Of a DNA stretch of 64,000 nucleotides, positions 14,101-27,009 are shown piece by piece; the first letter of the stretch is position 1; each line of letters begins with the position of its first letter. Under the pieces are notes generated by a model. That model was not told the DNA's origin. It saw only the letters and a list, made by a program, of their open reading frames with translations, and ran no database searches. The stretch lies in assembly GCF_020184175.1 (NCBI RefSeq), contig NC_065531.1:60404806-60468805 (forward strand), read 5' to 3'. Source of the stretch: Aphis gossypii. Taxonomy: Eukaryota; Arthropoda; Insecta; Hemiptera; Aphididae. Both the position numbers and the translations under genes were made by a program.

Positions 14101-17100
14101 AGATTTTTTATCAATGCATAATTACATTTTTAAACCTCTTCTCTTAGTTAACATAGTTAGAAGACGTTGACCTTTGTAGTCTTTTTTGTTTGTCAGTTAC
14201 ATAAGTAACCAAACGGGTCACATGGATTCAATATTGTTCCTAACGAATATGTATTTACTTTGTAAATTCGTGGATTCGTAGTCAGTACAGCCAATGGTAT
14301 TTGTATGTATTAAGAATTAATAAATTTTACATTTTCATTGTTTATGATATAACTATGATACAGTTATATTGTATTTTCTCGGTATTTTTCGAAATTTAGA
14401 TAACATTAATTCCATTAATTCATTTTTTCAAATATAATAAAATTTCTAATAAAAGTTTAATATCTACAAGTTAATAAAATAGTTCGATATTGAATACTCA
14501 AAAACTATGGAAAGGATAATATATGATAGAAAAAGGATAACAGTTATAGTCTTAAAAACTTTAGGTAATATAATATACTAATACCACTAAATAGTAGAAA
14601 CTCGTAAATAGCTATAGGCAATTTTCTTAAGTGATGATCATAATACTAAATATTATGTATTTTCACTTAAAATACTTATATATTTTATGAACATTGTTAA
14701 CAATTTTACAGGAAATCATTAATGAGCAATGAAAAAAAATTCGATAAAATCAGTGTAAAACTATTTTTACTGGTGTTGTTAAATAATCATATTATAATAA
14801 TAAGTAATCATTTTACATTTAAGTGACATTACACTTAGAAAAAGAAAATCATTGACTTTAATCTATTGAAATATTTTATAATGAATTATATTATATACTT
14901 TTTCATTAAATGTATAATATGATATACTACAGTTTGTTATGGTTTTGAATACATACATTAAGAAACGTATATTTTGAAATAATGTAATGGTCTGTTTTAT
15001 AATGTATAATGTATATGTATCAATAATATGGACTAAAATATTTTAAATAATTCATAATACGATTGTGAACTATTAAAATTATATTCAAAAAATCAATTAA
15101 TAATAATCATTTTAGAATATTACAAAACAAATAATTTAAAAATGTACCTATACTTCAATTTTAAATTATTTTAATAGTGAACTTTTTAAACTACAATTAT
15201 CAAAAAAAAAATTTTAAAAATATCACTTTAAAAATAAACGTTAATTATACGTCATATTTGTCATGGACCTTAAGTTAAAAATTAAATGTATTATAATAAT
15301 ACACTAAAATGAACGTGTTATTTTTAACGATACATATATATTTTTTGGTGTAGTTTATATTTTAAAATAGTATAACAAATTAATTAAACTAAATACATTT
15401 TTAAAAGTTTAAAAAAAATGCATATGATTTTTTATTTTTAAGAATGGTCACTTTTATTTCTAGGTTTAAAAAGGATCTGTTATAAACATTTAAAAAAATA
15501 CAAATTTTTATGACGTTCATATAAAATTATTTTGTTTATTCACTACATCTTTAATATTGATTACTTTTACTTTTAAAAATATATGTGTTTTGAATATAAC
15601 ATTATAATGTAGGTCATAAATTTTAATTTTTTAGCAAAATTCAAAGATTACCTTAAAATGCTCTTTAAGTTAGTGGTTAGCAAACTAAAAATATTATGTC
15701 GTACTATTTTGGACCATTTTGTAATCCAACTACCATTATTTTATAATCATATTTCACTTAAAATGATTAATTTAATTAAATAATTACAATCATAATTCTG
15801 TTTTGATTTCAACAGGTATGTGTGTATTGAATTGAAATTCTTCAAAAGTTTCGTAAACATTCGAATAACTAATAGACTTATAAATTATGAAAAAGCGAAG
15901 AGTGTATTGGTTTTAAAATGATGTGTTTTTTTCATGTTTTTCAATACAGTTTTGAGTAGAAAATTTTCTTTAATCTTTAGATATTGAAGGTGGTTACTAG
16001 TAATAAATTTAATGTAGGTCATACTTTGGTAGTCAAAATAGGAAATTTGTAATACTTTATTAAATATTCAACTAACACCAAAATGGAAATATTTACGAAA
16101 TACCAGTTTTCAGTAAAACATTTTCGATGTTGTTTTCTTTTTTATAATTTAGAGTGGAATAACAATAATATAAAGACTTTTTCACCAACTATTTATATCG
16201 GAATTTCTCAGACATTATTTACTTAAATATTTTTGTTCTTTTGAACTATTTATAGAAATTTTAAATGTACTACTTTTCACGTTTATTTAGATTTGTGTTG
16301 TTAAAATGTTTGTTGCTTGGTCAATAAACTTAAAAGTGTAATTCGACATTTCTTGTAACTTGTTATTAACAAAATTTAAAAACATCAAAACATCAAAGAA
16401 ACGTTTTTATAATTATTTGAAGTTAAAATTTAAATTGAATATTTTAATGAAGAACAACCATTTTCCTAAATCGATTTTAATTATTTTGTTGTTAAACAAA
16501 ATATCATATTAACTGTGAAAATGTTTAAGGTAATATAAATTATTATTAACTGAATTCATTGAAATGTTTTAAAAATAGATGGACTACCAAACAAATTCAA
16601 ATATTACAATATGAAAAAATAATATAAATCTCTTAAAGTTATTTTTGTTATATGCATACAATGATTTATCTTTGATTCGAAATTATTATATATTAGTATA
16701 TTACACCATATTACAATAACCTACTTGATAAAAAGTTATAATATACTCTAAACTTTCTTTATAGAAAAATCAAATTCTCCAGTAAATTATATATTCTTTT
16801 TCATTTTTATATTATGTATTTAACTTCCTAAGGAAATAATACTTAATTTTTTTCAAAAATATCTTTTCTTTTGTTTAAAATAGGTTCATCTTAGTATGCA
16901 TATTTATTTTCATTTATTCCCCTTTTGTTGTTTAATGTTTCTGCTTTATTTTAATTTAATGTTTTAGCAACATTCCACCATTCAAATTTACAAAATAACA
17001 TATTACATTTATCGTCGTTCTTAATAATTCATTTTTATTCTTCAATACATTTCTTCATAATATATTTTATCGTTATTTTTCTTTTATCATAGTTGCTATT

Positions 17101-17503
17101 GTTTTCCTTAGATCTTATTATTATATAATATTATTTAAATATATATATATCAAAAATTATGTTTATAATGTTATGTTTTCATAGTACATTAATGTCAAAT
17201 ATACCTGCCGTAATATTTATCAGCATAATATTTCTTACTTCTGTACCCTACGATCGTTGCACTAAGTATTTTTTAGCTAAAAAAAACTGTATTTAATGTA
17301 ATTTTATAAAATACTATTTTTTTTATTATACGTATCAATATCCATTGGTAATAGAAACACATCAAAGAAAATATAAGACTTAATTCAATCATAATAATAC
17401 ACAATGCATAATATAAATATATTGTATATAATGTGTATAAATAATTGATTCCTTATTGCTAGGATACATAAAACATATTCACTGACAAAAATAAAAGTTA
17501 AAA
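11171..17503. other. long AT-rich non-coding region
   Basis: About 6.3 kb with no supported gene. It contains poly-T tracts (about 11229-11249 and 12240-12259), a TG run at 12552-12565 and abundant ATAATATTAT-type palindromes. The last 100 bases before 17504 include TATA-like sequence (GTATAAAT near 17435) that could serve the candidate exon at 17504. Isolated acceptor- or donor-like sites, such as AACAG/GTATGTG near 15815, are not attached to any open frame. Confidence 0.6.
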
Positions 17504-17733
17504 ATGGTTAACCAAAAGGAAAAATATTTTTCACGAAGTACCAACAAAAATAACAAATACAAACCAACGACTAAAGAGATCAAGTACTATGCGGTAGACG
17601 TCACCAATCATTGTGAACAGCATGAAGATCAAGTCAACGGTTTCTTAGGTTTTTTAAAACGTTGGTTCACGTGTACACTATATCAGCCTCAAAGTGAAAC
17701 AGAAGATAATATAATGCTGGTAACGGCTATCAG
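17504..17733 (+). CDS. putative first coding exon, unknown protein
   Basis: An ATG in a good insect context (AAAAATGG) starts 76 complete codons, and the frame runs into a consensus donor, CAG/GTGAGA (intron from 17734), leaving two bases of a split codon. The frame would stop three bases into the intron, as expected of a true exon edge. The peptide begins MVNQKEKYFS, is lysine- and asparagine-rich to about residue 30, then has an HCEQHEDQ stretch, a short hydrophobic/aromatic patch (GFLGFLKRWF, about 46-55) and an acidic tail (SETEDN). No signal peptide, clear membrane segment or known domain is visible. Phase shows it cannot be spliced directly to 19188-19304; at least one further exon is needed. 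This is the best coding candidate in the window, but the product is unknown. Confidence 0.42.
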
Positions 17734-19187
17734 GTGAGAATGGTGTCTTAAAATGTCCAATTAAGTTTAAAAATCGAGAAGTTTTTTTTCTTACCAAACC
17801 AATAATAAAACTCGGTGTGTATTTTTTTCATTTTCTGTAAATAAATAAATTGGAAAATAATATTTATTTTAATATTTACGACTATCCTATGACTAAGATA
17901 TTATTTCCATCAGTATAAAATATTATAAAAATTATACGTTTAAAATGTTGATGACGTACGTACGATAGTACGTGGATTAATACATCATATTATAACTACA
18001 GCACCATAATCATAGTAAAGTCATTTTTTTTTTTTTTGAAAAACAAACATTTTGGATTATATATATATATATATTATTGTATATATCATACAATAATTAA
18101 CTAATAATAAATATAAGAACATTTTTACAGAGCATAACAATTTAAAATTTTAGTGATTAACGATACTAAAATCACATTGATTCATTAAAATAAAATAATA
18201 TGAAATCTTCAAAAGGTAATTGATTTGTCTAATAATTTAATAATATTATCCATGTACTTACTAAAAAAAAACTCAAATAAAAAAATTCTTACTTAAAGTT
18301 TGATATAAATATAATGGTTTTAATGTCAGTTAGGATAGGACAGGTAGGTAAACACTCAATAGTACATACATATTACATTATACTAATTATACTATTTATT
18401 GTTTATTAATTATTATTGGTGTAGATTATGTAATAGGTACTTAATACAATATTAATGTAATACTATTTATTTAAATTATTACAGTGTCATAATAAACGCT
18501 TAAATATGTTATTTATCCTTCTATGTTTATTGTAAAAACTATATCATTGAAATGTAATTATATTTAAATAACTTATTATAATAAATAATACAAATGTATG
18601 TTTAATTAATTCAACCATTAGATATTATGACAAGAAACAAGTTACCATAAATTATTAATCGTCAGAATTAAGGCATTTTTTAAAAAATTTACATTTAGTT
18701 GGTTATGGATTCAAAAAAAAAAAAATTCGAATCAGCAATTGAAGAATATATTATTATACACACGATAATATTCAATTCTGAGTTATTAGTAATTTATCAA
18801 ACAAACAAAAATTACCGTTTCAAAAAAAAAAATAATAAGTATTACTGTCCAATTACATTTATACATTACATATGCCAAAAACGTGTTGTGGATGTTATTA
18901 AAGATATTAAAACTTGAACGTACAACAGCAATTTTCCGTCAAGTCTTCAAACGGTGTTTGTGAGGCTTAAATCATTTTAACTCAATTAGGTTGAATTCTG
19001 ACAATTCAGATGACAGCAGTGAGTTTGGTATTCGATACAATATACAGAATTTTATTTTATGTGAAATAACATACAAATTGTGTACAGTAAGCGGATAATC
19101 CGATATTTCCAAAACTTACTTAGGGGTTGGGTTTAAAAGAAATATTATGCTATATTAATACGGTTAGAAATCTTGCTGTTTGTTCAG
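17734..19187. other. putative intron or intergenic AT-rich DNA
   Basis: AT-rich sequence between the two best + strand exon candidates, with poly-T and (TA)n near 18025-18070. An ATG frame at 18705-18917 (70 codons, with lysine runs from poly-A) follows an acceptor-like ATTTAG but does not fit the phase of the exon at 17504, so it is left uncalled. A missing exon whose length leaves remainder 2 on division by 3 would have to lie here if 17504-17733 and 19188-19304 belong to one transcript. Confidence 0.4.
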
Positions 19188-19304
19188 TGGAGTTCATAAC
19201 AGCCAAAACATTAATATGTAGCTATATTTGGAAAATTGGAACTAATGCTCAAAGACTAACTTTTACTGCATCTCTTCTATACAAACGCATTAAAAATTAT
19301 AAAG
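19188..19304 (+). CDS. putative internal coding exon, membrane-protein-like
   Basis: A pyrimidine-rich acceptor (CTTGCTGTTTGTTCAG) precedes 38 full codons flanked by two leading and one trailing base, and the exon ends at an ideal donor (AAAG/GTAAGT, intron from 19305). The peptide runs from EFITAKTLIC through a KIGTNAQRL segment to LLYKRIKNYK, a mixture of hydrophobic and basic residues. It is loosely reminiscent of the loop after a transmembrane helix in insect chemoreceptors or transporters, but I cannot assign a family. The frame is also open upstream to 19127, so a longer exon using another acceptor (for example the AG at 19122-19123) is possible. Confidence 0.36.
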
Positions 19305-22300
19305 GTAAGTACGACATTGTTAAATTAATAATGTGTACAATGTACATAAATAACCATAAACATTTTTGTAACACGGCGCATTGTATATGCAACTTTACAA
19401 CAACGTGTATGTTTAAAATCATTATAATATTAATAAATACACGACATGAGCATAATAGAATCCGGTCAAAATTTCGACAGTAAAAATAATATTTCGAAAA
19501 GTATGAAATATCGCCAGATTTGAATTTCGATTGTAAAAACATCAAAAAACGAAAGTTGGTTTATTATTACTCAAGTAAATATTGACAAATGAAAATGTAT
19601 GATGCCAATTTGTTTTGTAAAAATAATCATCTAATGAAATAATTAAAATTTATAAAAACAGATATATTTTCCTTTTAAACACCACGATACAATCAAAATT
19701 ATTTTTATTTAAGTTATAAGTTATTTATAATCTATTTATGAATTATTGTTTTATTGTATTGTTTCACATTATTAAATCATTGAGTCAAAGATATTTTGAT
19801 ATCAGAAAACAAAATCCAACATTTATAATTGTTTTAACAATAATTTTTTTTTTTTTTTTTTATGGAAATTTCAACAAATAATAACGATGGTTAGTTCTTA
19901 AGCTATTTATAATTTGTACTTTTTAATATTTTGACTGTCAACATTTTCACTTGTCAACATTTTTTTAAGTGCCATAGTCGTGAATAATAATATATTATTC
20001 AGTATATTATAGGATCTTGATTACTTAAATTTTTATTATAACTTAAACCATTGTGATTGATTATACACAGTTAAAAAATGCCTACTTTTATCAATTTAGA
20101 TAAATATATATAAATTAAATCGATGATATTGTTGAAATACTAAAATGTATAAATTACGCTGTTATTAATGGCTATACAAATAACATTTTCTATTTTTAAA
20201 AAATGACACATTTTTAAAGTACTTAAAAAGTAATAAAATAAACCTACATTTTGATATACAAATGTCGATAATTTAAACAACAAATTATTATTCAAAGATA
20301 TTTCAAGTTTAAAAACGGCAATAAATTAGTTTTTTGTGCTAAAATATCTCTGAGTATTATTTTTAACACGACTCCTTTGAACTTTATCCTTATAATTATA
20401 AATAATAAAAAAATTTTATAATTAATATTTGAACACTTATATTTATTTAAAATATTTTTTTTTAAACAATTTGTGGAATTTATATTAAACAAAACGATAT
20501 TGAAATTATTATTTCTTAACTAATTAACCTACACTTAAAATGTGCTTAAAGAATTATAAACATAAATTCTCATAAAATTTACAAAATATATTGTTGTTCA
20601 AAATAACAAACATTTTGAAAGATAATGTATTTGACACAGGTGTCATTTTGAATCTATTTAAATATTTCACTATCAGTTTATGTTGTAACATTGTGAAACA
20701 GAAAAGAAAATTGCATAAACTATAAGTGAACTTTTTAGAGTTTTGCAGTAACGGTAAGGGAGGGGGTGAATTTTATGGATGATTGCATTGCAACACTGCT
20801 GCAAACGGTCATAACGTTAGGCCATAGTGAATGTCAATGAATACGATCTGCCGAGAAGATGGTCGAATGGACTAGAGAAAGACTGAAGAAAATTGTAGTC
20901 GAAATCAGTGTCGAAATCAGCGAAGTGTAAAATAAGTTTATCGTCGATATTCTCAGAATTTAACTCGGCCGATTAAAAATGTATCAGTTGCTCAGAGAGG
21001 AAAAAATATAACCAAAAGAACGCATGAGATAATGTTAGTAATTTTTATTTATTTCGTACAAAAAAATCAAGACCTTTGTAATGTAGATAGATGGATAGAA
21101 GCAAAAAAATATATTTCAACAGAGGGCGTATCATTTCCATTACTGCACACTATATGACCGTATATGCGATGTCCCACGATAATTCAGTTTTGACTATGTA
21201 ACTGTAGCCAATAAATGAAAACAGATTTTTTACAGTTCATTTTTTTACATTCCAAATATCGGATAATTCCATATTTTTAGATGGATTGTGATTCCCAAAA
21301 TGCTTTTAAGGACTCTCCAAGTAATACATTACATAATATATTAGTATAATTTATTTTTGGATAGCAAGCATTGTGTCTAAAAAAATAATATAATGAAAAA
21401 CTTACTATTATATGTCATTTTAAATAAATAATAAAGTCCAATAAAATCGATTAGAAATCTTCAAAGTGATATATTATTTAATAATAATTTATGTGATAAT
21501 ATTGTATACTTTATTTATAATATATTATACAACAGTATGGGTTTAAAATGAAAAAAAAAATCGTTTGTAATAATATTTACTTAAACGATCAGATTATGCG
21601 AACGTATATAATATAGAAAAATGTGATTCAATACCAATATAATAAAATGTTTAGGTTAAATGTGTATTATAATCTATATGTATATATAAATATATATTAT
21701 GTATGGGTGTGTGTGAGTTATTGTAAATATCTGTAGTTGCAGTTGAATGCTGACAGTCATCCATGAATGTTGTCGTACACCACTCATTGGTGAATGTTGA
21801 AATATTGATTAAATGTATTTGTAAACATTTACATAACGATATAGGTGAATGTCGGTAATATTGTTTTCTATCAATGTAATCTAGGGATAACAGAAAAATC
21901 ACAGTAATAATACAGTATTAATAGGTATACAAAATATTATTATATTTACTATTTCTACTAAAATAATAGAAATACTACCTATAGTACCTATACAATATTA
22001 GCCATTAGCATGCTAGTTGATAATGTTGATAATAATATTTTATTACCTTACCTGAGTGCCCAACTACTTTTATAATATTATACAGAGATAACGTCATTGT
22101 TAAAATGTTATGCTGCATAACTAACATTTATTATGATATTTTCATTCAACACGGTCGTACATTATGTACGATTAAGTTGCTTAATAACTAAAGTTTTTTT
22201 TATAAAATAGAAAATATACGTGAAGTATTCTACCTATAGTAAAATTAATAACTTAGTATCTAATAAAAAACATGATTATAAAATATAAATGCTTAATTAG

Positions 22301-22650
22301 TGAGTGAAAATTTTAAACATACCGTATTTTATTTATAGATGGCCACTAGTCTAGTCTATAACCTATACTGTATGTGTGTATATATATATGTGAACATTAA
22401 CCAAAACCGTGTTGTATATGTCGAAATTGACAAAAATCATGATGTCTACACTTTTACCATTTTTAAACTTTTACCAAATTAGCATTTTAATTTCAATATT
22501 CACGGTAACACATGTACGTATATCACCATTACTTCTAATAGCATTTTTTTTTAAAGTTAAATTAATTCGTAAACCACAACAATCGGTTCTTTTTTTTCGT
22601 TCAGAAAATGCGAACGTCATTATTTCAGTGTATTTTTATAAATAAAAATC
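19305..22650. other. AT-rich non-coding region
   Basis: About 3.3 kb without a supported gene. It has a poly-T tract at about 19844-19861 and a short direct repeat GTCGAAATCAG near 20898-20920. The 20640-21000 part has more balanced composition, with a tiny open frame (start MVEWTRERLK) that has no other support. A + strand frame at 22418-22645 encodes a hydrophobic 75-residue peptide starting MSKLTKIMM; without splice or family support it is not called. A minus-strand CTCAG/GTAAGG donor-like site lies near 22053 with no clear exon. Confidence 0.5.
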
Positions 22651-23560
22651 CATTGATGTCCAGCGTAATTATTATTATGATCCATATGGGAAACTTTTCG
22701 GATGAATTGTACTCGCGGAAGCGAGGAGAAGGACCATTTATAACAGTTACGTGTGCATATTCGAACAGTTAGAAAAAAAATACGTATTAAATGGACTTGT
22801 CGTGTTTTTTTTTCTCTCTCATTCGCTTTTTTTTCATCGGTCCATACATATCTGTCGAGTCCCGACCCGGGCCCGAATAACGGCCAAACGTGTACTGGGC
22901 ACGGGGATGGTGTGAAAATTCGTCGTCCGAGGGACGAAACCCGAAACAAACTGGACGAAATATATGTGCAAATGGCGTGTGTTTGTGCGTGCGTGCGCTA
23001 GCGTGTTTGTGTGTATGTGTGTTTGCGTGTAATTATGTACTATATATGTGATGTCCAGCGACGGTGGACCAGTGTACACGATGAAATTTCATAAAAGCTA
23101 ATAAAAATATGCATAATGAAACGATATTTTATGGTCAACAGCTTGAAAAGTGTCCTCCAGTGACCTAATTAAGAATAATCACGTACAAAAATGTTACGCC
23201 ACTGATGCCGCTGGACCCCACACTCTTGCACGCACTTTGTCATGTTTTAGCACGACATTGTTCCGTATCCTCAACCCTCGTCCATCCATATACCACCATC
23301 ACATTGAACACACTTCCTGCCCACCACCGGTGTCACCTGTTTACTTTTTCTACGTGTGGTTTCCACTGATTCGGCACGCGATATCCTCCTCCCACTGTTT
23401 TTCCGCCTACACCACCTCTTCCTTAATCTCCTCGTCGATTCACCGCAGCTGTTTTCAGATCGGAACGAATTCGACTGAAAACGACTTCGAAAACGTTTTC
23501 GAAAAGTATTTTTTTTTTTTATTTTTTTTTTTCGTATTAAAACGTCCGTGACCTGTGTAT
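22650..23560. promoter_or_regulatory. GC-rich island 3 with GT repeats and pyrimidine-rich strand
   Basis: The composition is CpG-rich from about 22680. It is followed by a degenerate GT/GTGC tract at about 22975-23035, then a region (about 23205-23460) in which the + strand is strikingly C/T/A-rich and G-poor. The long + frame across this tract (serine/threonine/proline/histidine-rich) follows from that skew and is not called. An exact 18-bp palindrome sits at 23486-23503. A promoter or other regulatory role is inferred. Confidence 0.38.
23486..23503. promoter_or_regulatory. perfect 18-bp palindrome, possible dimeric factor site
   Basis: TTCGAAAACGTTTTCGAA is identical to its reverse complement, with TTCGAA at both ends around a central ACGT. 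Its length makes chance less likely than for the AT-only palindromes that fill this genome. It might bind a dimeric factor, but no specific factor is claimed. Confidence 0.3.
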
Positions 23561-26416
23561 ATTATTAATCCACGTAATAACCAAACAAACCAAATTGTCA
23601 ATACAGTCAAAAATAATAAAAAAATAATATACTGATTCAACAAAAAACACTACTATTTTCCAAAGCAATATGCGTAGACAAAGTTATTATAAAAATGTCA
23701 AAATTAGTATACTGCCACCGAACACGTTATTTTTTTTTTTTAACTGCTGTTCTTTTGGCGTGTATTTAAATAAATTGTACAATATAACAATACTGCAGTG
23801 ATGTTTTACAATTGCATTTATATATATTTATTATTATAATAGCCACGTGAAAAGTTGTGCAACGAGAGAGTTTAATTTTCTCACTAAAACAGTATTTTGA
23901 TTAAAAACCCCTCTATTCAGTGATTAAATAAACAACACGTCGTATTTAAACGTGACTATCTACACGTTTAGTTCGATAACCATTTCCGTAAACAACATAA
24001 CCTTTTGCGTTTGATTATTATATTATATGTATAATACGTCGTATATGTACAATGGAATAACTTACTAGGTACCCATTAATTATTATTATAACCGGCCGTT
24101 ATGAATGAAATAGTTTAGTTCACATAACGAAAAGACGAAATTATAAAATAAATTAAAAATCAACTTAAATTAAATGATTATATTTAAATGATAATTAACC
24201 GTATACTGCATTAGTTGATTTACACAAACTTTTCAATTCGAAACCGGCATGAATGTGTAATTGTTGTGATTTCATTTTATGTAGAGCGGTCACTCTATAA
24301 CAGTGTACAATAAAATGTTTTAAATCGAAAAAGTTGTGTTGGACTAAGTTGTATGGTCAGTACTCAATTTCAACTATACATAATAATATATATATATATA
24401 TTTAGATTGCGTTTATTAGCACAGGGGAAAGCGTTGCCAAAAAAAACACGATCCCATGGGTACTCTGTTTTCTTGTTTAAGTTTGCTGGACAAACTTTTG
24501 GTTATTTTTATTGAAAGGTTCGACTTTTTTAAGGACGTTAAAAGTCATATTAAAGATTTCACCCTTACCTAAAACTTTATTGAATTTTGTTAGTGCTTTG
24601 GAACTTTATGTCATGTTATATACTTTTTTAGTTTATTTTCTTCAATCGATTGCTTTTTTAATAAGGTATATTTGTTTCTATGTTTTTCTTTAGTAACATC
24701 ATTAAGAGAATTGTAATATTCATTGTTACATCAATAGGTTTGTCAATATTCGCCTTTGGACAAATTTATAAATCGAAACGATGTAATATGTCTTACTTTG
24801 GTCCCAGTTTAAAAAGTAAAATCCTTTAATAAATCTCAAGATTTGTTCTTCTACTAACAGGGAATTACATTTATTATATTTAAACAACCATAATTTGAAT
24901 TAATTAAAGAAAAAAGAAAATTCAAATTTTACTTGTATATCATATAAACTTATTATATAACTTATTCCTAAAAAATAAAATTATCATTACTTAAAAAAAA
25001 AAGTATTTAGATTAAACTTTTATTGAATTCGGATAATATAATTTAGATATTCAAAATATATTTATTGTGGATCTTAAATTATTTTTAAAGCAAGTAATTA
25101 AATATGGTTATACAAGTATTGAGAATTTATATTGTATACTTAAAATATATAATACTCAAATGCTTAATTCTTTCGTGTTCAGTTTTATTTTTTTTTCTAC
25201 TCAGCACAACAATAAGTGGTTATCTAATATTTTAAAATAATAGTACATACCGATGAAATGATTCTAACAATAAAGTTTATCCCGTTAATGAATTTATTTA
25301 TTTAACATTTTAATTGGTATGACTACAAGTATGAAGTAACTACGTGAAACTATATAATGTTATATTTTTCTTTATCGTAAAATTGATTATTCACTGCAGA
25401 ATCCATTTTTAAGTTCATCATCATAAATTTACATTTTTTACGTTTGTTCTCAACTAATTATACACATAACATGCGTTATAAATATATGATTTGAATTAAT
25501 TTTTCTGTTGGGTTCGTTATCAATTAAAGTGTACATTTTACAATTATTCTAATAATGTTATTTTTAGTTATTTTTAAAATAGCAATTGTATATTTTTATT
25601 CATTTTTCAGGTAAACAATTATATAAATATTTTATTTTTTAGTAACTTAGTTTTTAACGGACAGTTAGTATAGCTCAACAATAATTATGTCTTAAGTGTA
25701 AAAAATTATAAAATATGTAGCATAAATATAAACATAAAGTAAATAATATTATATTAGTGAAACATAATAAAATCGATATAGTAATAAAATAAGTGCTTCA
25801 AATAAATATAGATCGGAAACTTATTAAGATTTATATTTCAATAATTGTTATTTGTAAATAATACGAGCTTTTTATTATTATATTTTGGATGCATTAAAGT
25901 TTATTTTTTAGGTTATTATTTATTTTATCCAAAATTAAACCAATTATTTCGTTATAAATAATATGCCAATAGATATTATTTAGATATTCTTAAGTTTATA
26001 ATAATGTAAAATGTTTGATTCTTTTATGTTTAAAAATAACGGACAACAAAGAAATAAAGATGATTAAGTAATGAAAACAATTGAGGGTAAATGGCAAATC
26101 ATTTGTATACTTTCGGTGCGGGGCATATTATTCAGATAAAAACGTATACAGTATACACGCATATATGTATACTTGCGGAGGGCTAGAAGTTTACTTAATA
26201 ACAATAATTATTGCATTCTAACTATTCGTTAATAGGATATCATACCAACTTTTAAATCTATTTTTCTATTTTATTTTTAACATTCTAATAAATTTAGTAT
26301 AATTAAAGATAACATTTTATTCAAGTTTCCACTTAACTTTTTTTAAGTTTTAGTTTTAAAGCCAAATAAGTGCACTTTAAATTTAATGAACATTTTAAAA
26401 TACTCATATCTTGCTA

Positions 26417-26420
<4 letters not shown>

Positions 26421-26447
<27 letters not shown>
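26421..26447. repeat. (AT)n microsatellite
   Basis: An uninterrupted AT dinucleotide run of 27 bases in AT-rich DNA. Confidence 0.95.
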
Positions 26448-26451
<4 letters not shown>

Positions 26452-26666
26452 GCCTATACGTTAGTCCCAAAAATCAGGATATTATAACATTCTTACTTTA
26501 AATTGTTTACTTGGTCGAATCACTTAAATATTACAAATAACTTAGTAAAATAAATTCTCCTGATCATAAAATTGTTTAGTTTAAAAACTAAATGCGTTAA
26601 TAAGATGGAGATGACATTCCTACGGGAATAACGATCTTTTAACGACAATAATTATTATTAAAAATA

Positions 26667-26710
26667 ATGATAATAATAATAATAATAATAATAACAATAA
26701 CAATAACAAT
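26667..26710. repeat. AAT then AAC trinucleotide repeat
   Basis: A compound trinucleotide tract: AAT units pass directly into AAC units, in a neighbourhood already rich in ATT/AAT. Confidence 0.85.
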
Positions 26711-26742
26711 ATGCAAACTAGAAAGATAATGATAAAAATGGT

Positions 26743-27009
26743 TCAATCAACATTTTTAGTTAGCCAAAAAATGTAGAAAACTGGTGCGACTGTAATAGAC
26801 AAACATACGTATGTAATTATGAAGGTATAACATTTTAGTCTTATTTTAGACAGATTTCCCACAACAATTGAACGCGTGTATTTAATCGCGTGAGTAGGTA
26901 CCCACCCATGGGTATACCTATTGGCTATTAACGTTAATAATGTAAACATATAATTAAGAGAAAAACGTGTTCTGATGAATTCGAAATGAGGAACGAGATT
27001 AAAGTTCAT
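26743..27009 (-). CDS. weak 88-codon open frame, possible small membrane protein
   Basis: A minus-strand ATG at 27009 begins 88 codons ending in TGA. The product starts MNFNLVPHFE, has a modestly hydrophobic segment at about residues 20-30 and a stronger one near the C terminus (about 65-84, TFIITYVCLSITVAPVFYIF). Codon use is mixed, unlike a simple AT shadow, and the start sits at the edge of GC-rich island 4, so that island could act as a minus-strand promoter. A short proline-rich minus-strand frame (MGNQPLTNRPSPGPKP) lies just upstream. No family is recognised and no splice sites frame it; a chance open frame is a serious alternative. Confidence 0.22.
   Translation of the reverse strand: MNFNLVPHFEFIRTRFSLNYMFTLLTLIANRYTHGWVPTHAIKYTRSIVVGNLSKIRLKCYTFIITYVCLSITVAPVFYIFWLTKNVD

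Larger units (their letters stand above)
23560..26742. other. AT-rich non-coding region
   Basis: About 3.2 kb of AT-rich DNA. Between 24410 and 24850 the composition is somewhat more balanced and a hydrophobic + frame (24511-24693) appears, without start or splice support. The right part holds the (AT)n and AAT/AAC microsatellites listed separately. No gene is seen. Confidence 0.55.

Noticed and set aside
18705..18917. 70-codon ATG frame after an acceptor-like TTTAG
   Set aside because: Lysine runs come from poly-A tracts, the phase does not fit the exon at 17504-17733, and no donor or family support is present.
20640..21010. More balanced segment with a 23-codon ATG frame and a repeated GTCGAAATCAG
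   Set aside because: Too short, no splice sites framing it and no family; recorded only as slightly unusual DNA.
23150..23551. 133-codon + strand frame rich in S, T, P and H
   Set aside because: It starts at GTG, its composition follows directly from the C/T-rich skew, and its tail is poly-F from a poly-T run.
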